In this document: in pieces, positions 7,952-16,330 of the stretch
Numbering within the stretch: position 1 is the stretch's first letter
Layout: the number at the start of each line of letters is the position of its first letter
Assembly (NCBI GenBank): GCA_963553325.1
Contig: CAUVOF010000005.1
Location: 1 to 47,358, forward strand
Length of the DNA: 47,358 nucleotides
Reading direction: 5' to 3'
Source: Cardiobacterium sp963553325
GTDB taxonomy: Bacteria; Pseudomonadota; Gammaproteobacteria; Cardiobacteriales; Cardiobacteriaceae
Program-made: the position numbers and the translations under genes
Notes under the pieces: generated by a model
What the model was told of the DNA's origin: nothing
Database searches by the model: none
Seen by the model: only the letters and a program-made list of their open reading frames with translations

Positions 7952-8392
7952 TTAGTCGTCATCCTCATCGCGGTCATCATAATACCCTTCGCCATGACCA
8001 TAATTGCCGTAATAACCATAATAACCATGCGGGTCATAACCGCCATTGCCACGGTCAGGATACACCTCAATACGGTCAGGATAAACCTCAATACTATCCC
8101 GCTCGCGGGGACGGCGGCGGTCGCCATCCATATCGAGCAATTGCCCATTTTGCGCATCGACATAAACCTCATAAGTTTCGCCATCCTTGCGAATCTCTAC
8201 CTCATAATAACTGCGACCACGTTTGCGGTATTCAAAATCGACATCAACCACCCGCCCTTGAATAGCAGAATTGGCAATTCTTGCCGCCTCATCTTCACTA
8301 ATGGTGCGCTGCCGTTTTTTCGCCAATGCGGCAGGGCTGGCAATTAACATGCCCGCAATTAACATTGCCGCTAATAGACCTTGCTTTTTCAT
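7952..8392 (-). CDS. Exported PepSY-domain protein with Tyr/Gly/Asp-rich tail
   Basis: A 146-residue exported protein. Residues 1-24 form a signal peptide ending in ALA. Residues about 30-95 form a PepSY domain: SEDEAARIANSAI helix, then beta strands with YYEVEIRKDGETYEVYVDAQNGQLL, the usual PepSY pattern. The tail is unusual: IEVYPDR occurs twice in tandem, then a Gly/Tyr stretch and a run of acidic residues to the stop. PepSY domains are linked to protease inhibition or envelope stress sensing; the role here is unknown. The acidic, tyrosine-rich tail could bind metal, which is inference only. Confidence 0.85.
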   Translation of the reverse strand: MKKQGLLAAMLIAGMLIASPAALAKKRQRTISEDEAARIANSAIQGRVVDVDFEYRKRGRSYYEVEIRKDGETYEVYVDAQNGQLLDMDGDRRRPRERDSIEVYPDRIEVYPDRGNGGYDPHGYYGYYGNYGHGEGYYDDRDEDDD

Positions 8393-8539
8393 CGTAACAA
8401 CTCCGGTTGTGGGAACGAAAACATTGTAGCGCGACCGAGATGAGCGAATGCCAACGGCAAAATGAATACCTGCTCATCTTGAGCGCAAAACACAGCCGCT
8501 ACACTAAGCGCGCCCTTCAAACTAACCCCGGAGCTTGTC

Positions 8540-9259
8540 ATGCTACGCAAACTCGCCCTCACCGCCGCCCTGCTGCTCGCCCTTTGCCCACTCGCCCAGG
8601 CAGAAAACGCAGCCACAAAAGACACCGCCGCAAGCCAAAATACTGCCGAGAAGCCGCAAGATGTGGGAATGCAGATGATGACCTATTTCCGTCAGCCCGA
8701 CCCGCAGCACGCCTTACAATTATTGCTGAGTTCGGCAGACAATCCGCTTTTTCAGAAAAAAGCTAGCGCCAGATTTAATCTAATGGCGTGGGGGGCGCAA
8801 ATACTGCGTGACAATCCGCAAGAAACCATGAAATGGTGCGAAGCACTGCAAAATAAAATGGATGTGGCAGATTTGCTGATTTTATATCGTTTTGCGGCAA
8901 CACCCGACAGCGGGAAATGTATCGAACAAATCAATGCCCCCCAAGATTTGCTCAAACAAACGGAAAAACTGAATCTAGAAGAATTTACCAGCCTTACATT
9001 CCCGGATGCGGCATCGCTGGATGTCTTATGGGTATCTTTTTTTGCCACTGGCAAAGCGGAATATGTTACCAAAGTAGTGGATTTCATCATTGCCAATAAA
9101 GACAGCAAAGACCCGCTGACAACCGGAGCCGCCAAATGGTCACTTGGCAGTAACATGAGACAATTCCCGGAAATCAAAAAAATAGCTGAAGATTACCTGC
9201 AAACATTGCCTGCGGAAAAACAAAAAATCTTTGCGCAGCAAATGGAAAAAGCCAAATAA
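8540..9259 (+). CDS. Exported hypothetical protein, helical
   Basis: A 239-residue protein with a signal peptide (residues 1-21, LCPLAQA then cleavage). The mature part is mainly alpha-helical with repeating hydrophobic positions and two cysteines (EWCEAL-like and GKCIEQ segments) that could pair in the periplasm. I do not recognise a family. The ATG is preceded by GGAG 8 bases upstream. From about 8,700 the DNA is visibly AT-richer than the neighbours, with many AAA, ATT and TTT codons, which may mean later acquisition. A terminator follows 31 bases after the stop, so it appears to be monocistronic. Confidence 0.75.
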   Translation: MLRKLALTAALLLALCPLAQAENAATKDTAASQNTAEKPQDVGMQMMTYFRQPDPQHALQLLLSSADNPLFQKKASARFNLMAWGAQILRDNPQETMKWCEALQNKMDVADLLILYRFAATPDSGKCIEQINAPQDLLKQTEKLNLEEFTSLTFPDAASLDVLWVSFFATGKAEYVTKVVDFIIANKDSKDPLTTGAAKWSLGSNMRQFPEIKKIAEDYLQTLPAEKQKIFAQQMEKAK

Positions 9260-9289
9260 ACATTTGCCGAGATTTCATCATATCGTCAT

Positions 9290-9316
9290 GGCGCTACCCG
9301 TAAAGTAGCGCCTTTT
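9290..9316 (+). terminator. Rho-independent terminator
   Basis: GGCGCTAC / GTAGCGCC 8-bp stem with a 7-base loop, then TTTT, between the exported hypothetical gene and the DUF4139 gene. Confidence 0.75.
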
Positions 9317-9334
9317 CCACAATCAGGAGACACC

Positions 9335-10795
9335 ATGCCCCGTAAAACCACCCTCGCTGCCGCCCTCGCCCTTGCCGCCAGCCACAGCGCCTTTGCCGGA
9401 ATTTTCATAGAAAACGACCCCGCCCGCGAAGCCGTCGCCATTACCATCTACAACGAAAATCTCGCCCTGGTGCGCGAAGTGCGCAAACTGACACTGGAAA
9501 GTGGGGCAAACCACGTTGAGCTGCGCGACGTTTCCGCGCGCATCATGCCGGAGACGGCGAGCTTCAGCGCACGCGGCGATGCCGTGCTGCAACTCTTGGA
9601 GCAGAATTTCGATTACGACCTGCTGAGCGCGCAGTCGCTGCTCGGCAAATATGTCGGCAAGCGCGTTACCACCATCCGTACCAACCCGGCGACCGGCGAA
9701 GAGACGCGCGAAGAAGCGACCATCCTCGCCAATAACGACGGCGTGGTGCTGCAATACGCCGACCGCATCGAAACCGGCTTGCCCGGTAACGCCCGCCTCG
9801 CTTACGGCGATGTGCCTGCCAACCTGCGCGACCGCCCGACGCTGACCATTGACCTGCAAAGCGACAAAGCAGGCGAACAGACCGCCGACCTCGCCTACCT
9901 CAGCGGTGGCTTTAGCTGGCAGGCCGATTACGTCGCCAGCCTCGCCAATGACGAAAAAACCGTCAATCTCGCCGGCTGGGTAACACTCGACAACCAAAGC
10001 GGTAGCAGCTACGAAAACGCCACCCTGCAACTGGTCGCGGGTGATGTTGGTCGGGTGCGTCCGGAATTTGACAGCATGGTATTGCGCGCTGCTGCCCCTG
10101 CCGTTATGAGGGAAAACATCGAGCCGATGGCGGAAGAATCGCTGTTTGAATACCACCTCTACACGCTTAACCGCCCGACCACGCTGAAAAACAACCAGAA
10201 AAAACAAGTGTCGCTGCTTTCTGCCGCCAGCGTGCCGGTCAATAAAGAATACCGCCTGCAAGGCGCAGAATACTGGTATTACAACGGCCTGCGTGGCGAC
10301 TCGCCGGAGCTGGGCGACAAGCGCAAAGTCGATGTCTTCGTCGAATTCAAAAACGAAGAAGCGAGCCAACTTGGCATGCCTTTGCCGAAAGGCATCGTCC
10401 GCGTTTACAAAAACGACAGCGACAACCGCGCGCAATTTATCGGCGAAGACCGCATCGACCACACCGCGAAAAATGACACCGTGCGCCTCAAACTGGGCAG
10501 CGCCTTTGACGTGAGTGGCGTGTGGAAAATGGTGGACGTGAAAAACCTCAACAACGGCAAACTGGGCAAACTGGTGAATGGCGAACAATATGAAGCGACC
10601 TACAGCATCGAACTCAGCAACGCCAAACAAGAAGCGGTAACGGTGAAAGTAGTCGAGCCGATACCGGGCGACTGGAAAATCGTCGAAGAAAACAACAAGC
10701 ACGAAAAAGTTGGCGCCAACCTGGCGCAATGGCAGGTGTCCGTGCCAGCAGATGGCAAAACCGAGCTGAAATACAAAGTGCGCATTACCCTCTAA
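9335..10795 (+). CDS. Exported DUF4139 family protein
   Basis: A 486-residue exported protein with a signal peptide (residues 1-21, SHSAFA). The start of the mature part, AVAITIYNENLALVREVRKL, is the typical opening of DUF4139 proteins, which are predicted all-beta N-terminally. The middle has the family segment with GGFSWQADYVASL followed by LAGWVTLDNQSG. The C-terminal half is also beta-rich and ends in a strand pattern with YKVRITL. The molecular function of the family is not established. It sits alone between two terminators, with AGGAG 8 bases before the ATG. Confidence 0.85.
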   Translation: MPRKTTLAAALALAASHSAFAGIFIENDPAREAVAITIYNENLALVREVRKLTLESGANHVELRDVSARIMPETASFSARGDAVLQLLEQNFDYDLLSAQSLLGKYVGKRVTTIRTNPATGEETREEATILANNDGVVLQYADRIETGLPGNARLAYGDVPANLRDRPTLTIDLQSDKAGEQTADLAYLSGGFSWQADYVASLANDEKTVNLAGWVTLDNQSGSSYENATLQLVAGDVGRVRPEFDSMVLRAAAPAVMRENIEPMAEESLFEYHLYTLNRPTTLKNNQKKQVSLLSAASVPVNKEYRLQGAEYWYYNGLRGDSPELGDKRKVDVFVEFKNEEASQLGMPLPKGIVRVYKNDSDNRAQFIGEDRIDHTAKNDTVRLKLGSAFDVSGVWKMVDVKNLNNGKLGKLVNGEQYEATYSIELSNAKQEAVTVKVVEPIPGDWKIVEENNKHEKVGANLAQWQVSVPADGKTELKYKVRITL

Positions 10796-10809
10796 ACGCA
10801 AGCCATACC

Positions 10810-10835
10810 AGCCGCCTTTCGGGGCGGCTTTTTTG
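10810..10835 (+). terminator. Rho-independent terminator
   Basis: AGCCGCC / GGCGGCT stem, 6-base loop, then a T run, 14 bases after the stop of the DUF4139 gene. Confidence 0.85.
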
Positions 10836-10873
10836 TCCCCATATTCCCAGCGAACCTAAAAACCGGAGAACCC

Positions 10874-11533
10874 ATGAAAATCGACATCTGGTCAGACATC
10901 ATCTGCCCCTTCTGCACCATCGGCAAACGCAAACTTGACCTAGCCCTCGCCGAAACCGGCATCCACGCCGACATCGAATGGCACAGCTTCGAGCTGAACC
11001 CGGATGCGCCACCAAGCTACGGCATGGCGCTGCCCGACGTGCTGCGCACCCTTTACCGCATGAGCGAGGCCGACGCGCTCGCCATGCTGGCGCACGAAGA
11101 AGCGGCAGCGCGCACCGTGGACTTGGATTTCCGCTGGCGCGACGCCAAACCGGGCAACACCTTCAACGCACACCGCCTGCTGCATCTCGCCAAAAGCGCC
11201 GGACTGGGCGGCGTTGCCGAAGCGCGCTTCATGCGGGCGTACTTCAGCGAAGGACAGGACATCGGCAACCCGGCGGTACTGCGCGCGCTGGCGCGGGAAA
11301 TCGGACTGGACGCGACCGCCATTGATGAAGTGCTGGCAAGCGACCTTTACGCCGCAGAGGTGCGCGCCGACGAACAACGCGCCGCCGCTCTCGGCATCCG
11401 CGGCGTGCCGTATTTCCTCATTGACGGGCAAATCGCCATCGCCGGCGCGCAAGATGTCACCGTCTTTAGCCGGGTGCTGCGCGAACGACAAAGTGCGGCT
11501 GACGATGGCGCAAGCGGGACGTGCAGCGTGTGA
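10874..11533 (+). CDS. DsbA-family oxidoreductase, FrnE-like
   Basis: Cytoplasmic thioredoxin-fold protein of the FrnE subgroup. The redox motif CPFC is at residues 11-14, right after the first strand (IDIWSDII), with no signal peptide, so it is not periplasmic DsbA. The inserted helical domain follows, and the cis-Pro loop is GIRGVPYFLIDG near residue 175. The 219-residue length is normal for FrnE (about 210-240). Members act as disulfide isomerases in oxidative stress in some bacteria; the substrate is unknown here. GGAG lies 7 bases before the ATG. Confidence 0.9.
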   Translation: MKIDIWSDIICPFCTIGKRKLDLALAETGIHADIEWHSFELNPDAPPSYGMALPDVLRTLYRMSEADALAMLAHEEAAARTVDLDFRWRDAKPGNTFNAHRLLHLAKSAGLGGVAEARFMRAYFSEGQDIGNPAVLRALAREIGLDATAIDEVLASDLYAAEVRADEQRAAALGIRGVPYFLIDGQIAIAGAQDVTVFSRVLRERQSAADDGASGTCSV

Positions 11534-11580
11534 GTGCGGTTTGCAATGGAAAAATCGCCTTTTCTTGCATAGTGACACTA

Positions 11581-11605
11581 AAAAAAGCCCCCGATTGGGG
11601 GCTTT
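11581..11605 (-). terminator. Terminator after lpdA (minus strand)
   Basis: AAAGCCCCC / GGGGGCTTT, a 9-bp stem with a 4-base loop. Read on the minus strand it is followed by a run of T, so it serves lpdA; it may also stop plus-strand transcripts from the FrnE-like gene. Confidence 0.85.
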
Positions 11606-11619
11606 GGTTTGTCTGCCGA

Positions 11620-13401
11620 TCAGAACAGTTTTTTCTGTGGCGGCAGATCGGTGCAGCTGCCTTCGGCGACTTCGGCTGCCATGCCGATGGATTCGCCCAG
11701 AGTCGGGTGCGGATGGATGGTGAGCGCGATGTCTGCGACAGTCGCGTCCATTTCGATGGCAAGCGCGATTTCGGAAATCATGTCGCCCGCGTTCGGCCCA
11801 ACCATCGCGCCGCCGACGACGCGGTGGGTGTTTTTGTCAATCAGCAGCTTGGTGAAGCCGTAGTCGCAGCCGTTTGCCAGTGCGCGACCTGAAGCCGCCC
11901 ACGGGAAGACCGCTTTGGCGACGCTGAGGTTTTGCGCGGCGGCTTGCAGCTCGGTAACGCCCGCCCACGCGACTTCCGGCGAGGTGTAGGCGACGCTGGG
12001 GATAACGCGCGCGTCGAAGAAGCTGTTGGCATCGCCCGCGGCAACTTGCGCGGCAACGTGCGCTTCGTGTACGCCTTTATGCGCCAGCATCGGCTGGCCG
12101 ACGATGTCGCCAACGGCAAAGATGTTGGGCTGGGTGGTGCGCATTTGTTTATCGACTTTGATGAAGCCGCGCTCGTTTACATAGACGTTCGCCGCTTCGA
12201 GGTTCAGCTGGTGGCCGTTCGGGGCGCGACCAACGGCGACGAGGACGCGGTCGTAGCGTTGCGGCTCGGTCGGCGCTTGGCTGCCTTCAAAGGTAACGTG
12301 AATGCCGTCTTTTTCGGCGGTAGCGGCGACGGTTTTGGTGCCAGTCATGATGTTGTTGAAGCGGTGGTTGTTGCGTTTTTCCCAGACTTTGACGAGGTCT
12401 TTGTCTGCGCCCGCCATCAGGGTGTCTGCCATTTCAACGATATCGACTTTAGAGCCGAGGGTGGCATAGACGGTCGCCATTTCCAGGCCGATGATGCCGC
12501 CGCCGATGATGAGCATCCGCTCTGGGACATCTTGCAGGGCAAGTGCGCCGGTGGAGTCCATGATGCGCTCGTCTTCGGGCAGGAAGGGCAGTTTGATGCT
12601 GCGTGAACCGGCAGCGATGATGCACTGCTTGAAGGCGATGGTTTGGGTGCCGCCGTTTTCGTCGGTAACGGTGACGCTGTGGGTGCTGGCGAATTTGGCA
12701 ACGCCTTGGATGACATTGACTTTGCGCCCTTTCGCCATACCGGCGAGGCCACCGGTGAGTTTTTTGACGACGCCTTCTTTGTGTTTGCGCAGGCTGTCCA
12801 CGCTGATTTTCGGCGCGTCAAACTGGATGCCAGAGCTGGCGATTTCGTGCGCTTCTTCAATGACCTCGCAGACGTGCAGCAATGCTTTGGACGGGATGCA
12901 GCCGACGTTGAGGCAGACACCACCGAGGGTTTTGTAGCGCTCAATCAGGGTAACTTTGAGGCCGAGGTCAGCAGCGCGGAAGGCGGCGGAGTAACCGGCA
13001 GGGCCGGCGCCAATGACGAGCATATCGACTGCGCCTTCGGGGGCAGGACCGCCAGGAATGGGCGCGGCGGGCTGTGCTGCCGGTTGCGCGGCAGCGGCAG
13101 ATGCTGCGGCGGATTTTTCGGCAGCAGGTGCCGGGGCAGCGGCGGTAGGCGCACTGGCACCGCCTGCGGTTTCCAGGGTGCCGATGCTGTCGCCCGCGGA
13201 AACTTTGTCGCCGACTTTGACGGTCAGGGTAGCGATGACGCCATCTGCCGGGGCGGGGACTTCCATGGATGCCTTGTCGGTTTCAAGGGTGATGAGCGAG
13301 TCTTCTTTTTTGACGCTGTCGCCGGCTTTTACCAGCACTTCAATGACATCGACTGAGGAAAAGTCGCCCAAATCGGGCACGATGATAGGTTGGGTTGCCA
13401 T
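11620..13401 (-). CDS. lpdA: Dihydrolipoyl dehydrogenase (E3) with N-terminal lipoyl domain
   Basis: FAD-dependent E3 subunit that reoxidises lipoamide for 2-oxoacid dehydrogenase complexes. Residues 1-80 are a biotinyl/lipoyl domain with the modifiable Lys43 in ETDKASMEVP. A flexible Ala/Pro-rich linker runs to about 122. The FAD motif is GAGPAGYSAA (131-140), the redox pair Cys163/Cys168 sits in GGVCLNVGC, and the catalytic His-Glu is in HPHPTLGE near the C-terminus. Classical E. coli Lpd (474 residues) lacks the lipoyl domain; this 593-residue form is like that of Neisseria and other beta- and some gammaproteobacteria. No aceE or aceF is adjacent; trxB lies immediately upstream on the same strand. 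Confidence 0.95.
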   Translation of the reverse strand: MATQPIIVPDLGDFSSVDVIEVLVKAGDSVKKEDSLITLETDKASMEVPAPADGVIATLTVKVGDKVSAGDSIGTLETAGGASAPTAAAPAPAAEKSAAASAAAAQPAAQPAAPIPGGPAPEGAVDMLVIGAGPAGYSAAFRAADLGLKVTLIERYKTLGGVCLNVGCIPSKALLHVCEVIEEAHEIASSGIQFDAPKISVDSLRKHKEGVVKKLTGGLAGMAKGRKVNVIQGVAKFASTHSVTVTDENGGTQTIAFKQCIIAAGSRSIKLPFLPEDERIMDSTGALALQDVPERMLIIGGGIIGLEMATVYATLGSKVDIVEMADTLMAGADKDLVKVWEKRNNHRFNNIMTGTKTVAATAEKDGIHVTFEGSQAPTEPQRYDRVLVAVGRAPNGHQLNLEAANVYVNERGFIKVDKQMRTTQPNIFAVGDIVGQPMLAHKGVHEAHVAAQVAAGDANSFFDARVIPSVAYTSPEVAWAGVTELQAAAQNLSVAKAVFPWAASGRALANGCDYGFTKLLIDKNTHRVVGGAMVGPNAGDMISEIALAIEMDATVADIALTIHPHPTLGESIGMAAEVAEGSCTDLPPQKKLF

Positions 13402-13453
13402 ATTTTTACCTCACAAGTTTGGCTTAAAAACAAGTTATCACTGGCTTATTGTA

Positions 13454-14404
13454 TCACTGCCCATGCGCTTTTTGCGTGAGGAAGCGCTCTGCATCCAGCG
13501 CTGCCATGCAGCCGCTCGCCGCTGAGGTAATCGCTTGGCGGTAGATTTGGTCGGTAACGTCGCCGGCGGCGAAAACGCCCGGCACAGAGGTTTGCGTGGC
13601 GTTGCCGTGGCTGCCGCCCTGGATTTTGATGTAGCCGTTGTCAAGCTCAAGTTGGTCGGTGAAGAGGGCGGTGTTCGGGCTATGGCCAATGGCGATGAAA
13701 ACGCCATCAACGGCAAGCGTTTCGCGTTCGCCGTTTTTGTAGCAGATGGTAGCGCCATTGACGCCCGCCTTGTCGCCGCTGACTTCTTCCAGTTCGGCGT
13801 TTAGCTTGAGGATGATTTTGCCGGCGGCGATTTTTTCATACAGTTGGTCGATGAGAATTTTCTCCGCGCGGAAAGTGTCGCGGCGGTGAACCAGGGTGAC
13901 GGTCTGCGCGAGGTTGGCGAGGTAAAGCGCTTCCTCAACGGCAGTGTTGCCGCCGCCAATCACCGCGACCGGCTTGTTGCGGTAAAAGAAACCGTCGCAG
14001 GTGGCGCAGGCCGAGACGCCGCGGCCTTTGAAAGCTTCCTCGGAAGGTAGGCCGAGATATTTGGCGCTGGCGCCGGTGGCGATAATGACCGCCTCAGCGG
14101 CGAAGATTTCGTCGCGTGTTTCGACGACAAACGGCCAGACGCTGAAATCGGTTTTGCTGACGAAGTCGCGCACAATGCGGGTTTGAAAGCGTTCGGCGTG
14201 GGCGAGCAGGTTTTGCATCAATTCCGGCCCCTGAATGCCATTGACCGCGCCGGGCCAATTGTCCACCTCGGTGGTGGTCATCAGTTGGCCGCCCTGTTCG
14301 AGACCGGCAACCAATACGGGCGAGAGACCGGCGCGCGCGGCATAAACAGCGGCGGTGTAACCGGCCGGGCCAGAGCCAATAATAAGTACTTTGCAATCAG
14401 TCAA
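13454..14404 (-). CDS. trxB: Thioredoxin reductase
   Basis: NADPH- and FAD-dependent reductase that keeps thioredoxin reduced in the cytosol. The start is placed at a TTG (complement of 14402-14404): AAGGAG lies 6 bases upstream and the protein then begins with TDCKVLIIGSGPAGYTAA, as in other TrxB. The longer frame would add 34 unsupported residues across the divergent promoter region. Product 316 residues (E. coli 321). FAD motif GSGPAG (10-15), redox-active CATC at 133-136, NADPH motif GGGNTAVEEAL. It lies 52 bases upstream of lpdA on the same strand, giving a two-gene flavoprotein unit. Confidence 0.95.
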   Translation of the reverse strand: MTDCKVLIIGSGPAGYTAAVYAARAGLSPVLVAGLEQGGQLMTTTEVDNWPGAVNGIQGPELMQNLLAHAERFQTRIVRDFVSKTDFSVWPFVVETRDEIFAAEAVIIATGASAKYLGLPSEEAFKGRGVSACATCDGFFYRNKPVAVIGGGNTAVEEALYLANLAQTVTLVHRRDTFRAEKILIDQLYEKIAAGKIILKLNAELEEVSGDKAGVNGATICYKNGERETLAVDGVFIAIGHSPNTALFTDQLELDNGYIKIQGGSHGNATQTSVPGVFAAGDVTDQIYRQAITSAASGCMAALDAERFLTQKAHGQ

Positions 14405-14550
14405 AATATGCTCCTTATTGAAATTTAAGCGAATTTTTTGAGATATAAGGTTTGTAATTTTACGGTCATTTGCGCAGCGGGCAAACATTAACCTTGCCTT
14501 TACCAAATTTAATGTGCATTATGGCGGGCAAAGCGTTACGGAGATTTCAT

Positions 14551-14952
14551 GTGGCAACAAAATGGATTCTGGCACTGGATGTCGGGCTGCGCAAAACCGG
14601 CGTTGCCGTTGGGCAGACGCTGACGCAAACGGCGAAGCCGCTTGCTGTCTTACGTCATCCCGCACATCAGCTGGAAGCCACACAATTTGCCGCTTGGGTG
14701 CGGGAATGGTCGGTATCAGACATCGTCATCGGCCTGCCGCAACTCCGTGATGGCAAAGAACATCCCTTGGCAGCGCCCATTCGCCGGATAGGCACAAAAT
14801 GCCAGGAAACTTTTGGATTACCGGTTCATTACATAGACGAATACCTAAGCTCGCACGAAGCGCGGGCGCGCCTACCGGGCGAAAAAGAGGTCGATGCCAT
14901 GGCTGCCGCAATTATCGCGGAAGACTGGTTGGCCGGTAACGGTGGGGCATAA
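14551..14952 (+). CDS. ruvX: Pre-16S rRNA nuclease / Holliday junction resolvase-like YqgF
   Basis: RNase H-fold nuclease of the YqgF family, implicated in 16S rRNA 5'-end processing. The GTG at 14551 is preferred: GGAGA lies 6 bases upstream and the protein then starts ATKWILALDVGLRKTGVAVG, with the catalytic Asp in ALDVG. Product 133 residues (E. coli 138). Other family marks are DIVIGLP and YIDEYLSSHEARA with acidic residues, and the C-terminal DAMAAAIIAEDWL with the last catalytic Asp. The usual partner yqgE is not next to it; the gene is divergent from trxB and lies 77 bases before pilG. Confidence 0.93.
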   Translation: MATKWILALDVGLRKTGVAVGQTLTQTAKPLAVLRHPAHQLEATQFAAWVREWSVSDIVIGLPQLRDGKEHPLAAPIRRIGTKCQETFGLPVHYIDEYLSSHEARARLPGEKEVDAMAAAIIAEDWLAGNGGA

Positions 14953-15029
14953 CGGCGCGGAACCATCGCATTTTTAACGGTAATCCGCTATTCTATGTCC
15001 TTTGTATTAGCGAAAATTAAGGAGTTCGC

Positions 15030-15407
15030 GTGTCAGATAACAAATCCGTAAAAGTGCTTATCGTGGACGATAGCGGCACCATCCGGAGAACCGCCGAAGC
15101 CATTCTTGTTAAAGAAGGCTATACCGTGGCCACCGCTGAAGATGGTTTCAGTGCCTTGTCCAAAGTTATGGCGTTCAAACCAGATGTGATTTTCCTCGAT
15201 ATCATGATGCCGCGTTTGGACGGCTATCAAGTCTGTTCAGTAATAAAAAGCAATGCCGCTTTTGCTAAAACACCCGTGCTGATGCTTTCCAGTAAAGACA
15301 GTATTTTTGACAAAGCACGTGGCCGCATTGCTGGTTCAGAATACTTTATGACTAAGCCCTTCTCACGCGACGAATTGCTTAATGCCATTCGTACCCATGT
15401 CCAATAA
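15030..15407 (+). CDS. pilG: Type IV pilus response regulator PilG
   Basis: Single-domain CheY-like regulator of the Pil-Chp system, which promotes pilus extension and twitching in P. aeruginosa. The 125 residues are one receiver domain with phosphoacceptor Asp57 in FLDIMMPRLDGYQ, acidic pair D13/D14, and the Lys in TKPFSRDEL. The segments DDSGTIRRTAEAIL and MLSSKDSIFDKARGRIAGS are close to P. aeruginosa PilG. The start is GTG with AAGGAG 5 bases upstream. It is the first gene of pilG-pilH-pilI-pilJ-chpA-chpC. Local DNA is visibly AT-richer than the flanking ruvX and lpd regions. Confidence 0.95.
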   Translation: MSDNKSVKVLIVDDSGTIRRTAEAILVKEGYTVATAEDGFSALSKVMAFKPDVIFLDIMMPRLDGYQVCSVIKSNAAFAKTPVLMLSSKDSIFDKARGRIAGSEYFMTKPFSRDELLNAIRTHVQ

Positions 15408-15422
15408 AAGGAATTCATTACG

Positions 15423-15782
15423 ATGGCTACGATATTGATAGTGGATGATTCGCCAACAGAGGCAGAAGTCGTGCGCATCATGCTGGAAAGCGAGGGCTAT
15501 AGCGTCTTGTGGGCAGATAATGCTGATAAAGGTATTAAGACCGCAGAAGAAAAACATCCTGACTTAATCCTGATGGATGTGGTTATGCCCGGCATGAGTG
15601 GATTCCAAGCAATGCGCAAACTGATGCGTAACCCAGAAACTCGCGACATTCCCGTCTTAATGCTTACGACCAAAGACCAAGAAAGTGATCGTGCATGGGG
15701 ACTGCGCAACGGGGCACGTGAATACTTTGTCAAACCGCCAGAAAAAGCGGCGTTATTGGCACAAATTAAAGAACTCATATGA
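15423..15782 (+). CDS. pilH: Type IV pilus response regulator PilH
   Basis: Second CheY-like regulator of the Pil-Chp system, linked to pilus retraction or acting as a phosphate sink. The 119-residue receiver has phosphoacceptor Asp52 in LMDVVMPGMSGFQ, and the N-terminus ILIVDDSPTEAEVV is characteristic of PilH rather than PilG. The conserved Lys is in FVKPPEK. TTKDQESDRAWGLRNGARE matches PilH orthologues. It begins 15 bases after pilG and its stop overlaps the pilI start (ATGA), so translation is probably coupled. Confidence 0.95.
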   Translation: MATILIVDDSPTEAEVVRIMLESEGYSVLWADNADKGIKTAEEKHPDLILMDVVMPGMSGFQAMRKLMRNPETRDIPVLMLTTKDQESDRAWGLRNGAREYFVKPPEKAALLAQIKELI

Positions 15783-16315
15783 ACAGTGAGAACGGCAAAG
15801 TAGCAGAGCTTTCGCCTTTTGAAATCCTTTGCGATTACGTCGAAAGGGCTAATGCGCGCAAAAACGTGGTAGATACCTACCATGCCGCGGGTGAAAGCTA
15901 TCTCGCCTTTACTGCGGGGAACAAGTATTACCTGCTTGATATGCAAATGGTACAAGAAGTATCCACCAGCATTCAGGATATTACCCCTTTGCCCTTTACC
16001 CCTGGCTGGTTATTAGGGCTTGCTGGGGTACGTGGGGAAGTATTCTCTGTAGTGGATTTTAAGCGTTTTGTTGATCCGTCATTGGCACCGCAAAGTATCA
16101 AAATCAGCAGCAGTTTTATCATCCTTCATAATGAAGGACAGGGATATATCTTAAAAGTAGATTCCATTCAGGGAATTCGTTCCTGCGAAGTATCATCCTA
16201 TCAGTCCACCCGCAATTGGCTAAATGGCCAGGCAGCCATGGACGGACTGCAGTGGTTACGCATTGATTTGAAAGCATTGGTAACAGATACTTCTTTTATT
16301 CAGAATGTACAATAA
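15779..16315 (+). CDS. pilI: CheW-like adaptor PilI
   Basis: Scaffold that couples the receptor PilJ to the kinase ChpA. The 178 residues form a CheW domain: after an N-terminal helix (about 1-40), YLAFTAGNKYYLLDMQMVQEV is the first CheW sheet, then PFTPGWLLGLAGVRGEVFSVVD, the typical CheW core with the GLAGVRGE loop. Start ATG overlaps the pilH stop by four bases (ATGA). The stop is followed within 20 bases by pilJ. Function rests on family and gene order. Confidence 0.93.
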   Translation: MNSENGKVAELSPFEILCDYVERANARKNVVDTYHAAGESYLAFTAGNKYYLLDMQMVQEVSTSIQDITPLPFTPGWLLGLAGVRGEVFSVVDFKRFVDPSLAPQSIKISSSFIILHNEGQGYILKVDSIQGIRSCEVSSYQSTRNWLNGQAAMDGLQWLRIDLKALVTDTSFIQNVQ

Positions 16316-16330
16316 ATAATGGGGGTTCTT

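Noticed and set aside
9323..10801. A 492-codon minus-strand open frame opposite the DUF4139 gene
   Set aside because: The plus-strand product has a signal peptide, ribosome site and family pattern; the opposite frame has none of these.
14405..14506. Longer trxB start giving 34 extra residues
   Set aside because: No ribosome site and no similarity to TrxB N-termini; the TTG at 14404 has AAGGAG at proper spacing and gives the normal start of the FAD motif.
14953..15029. Sigma-70 or sigma-54 promoter for the pilG operon
   Set aside because: Only isolated -10-like words (TATTCT, TATTAG) with no matching -35, and no GG/GC pair in sigma-54 spacing; too weak to list.
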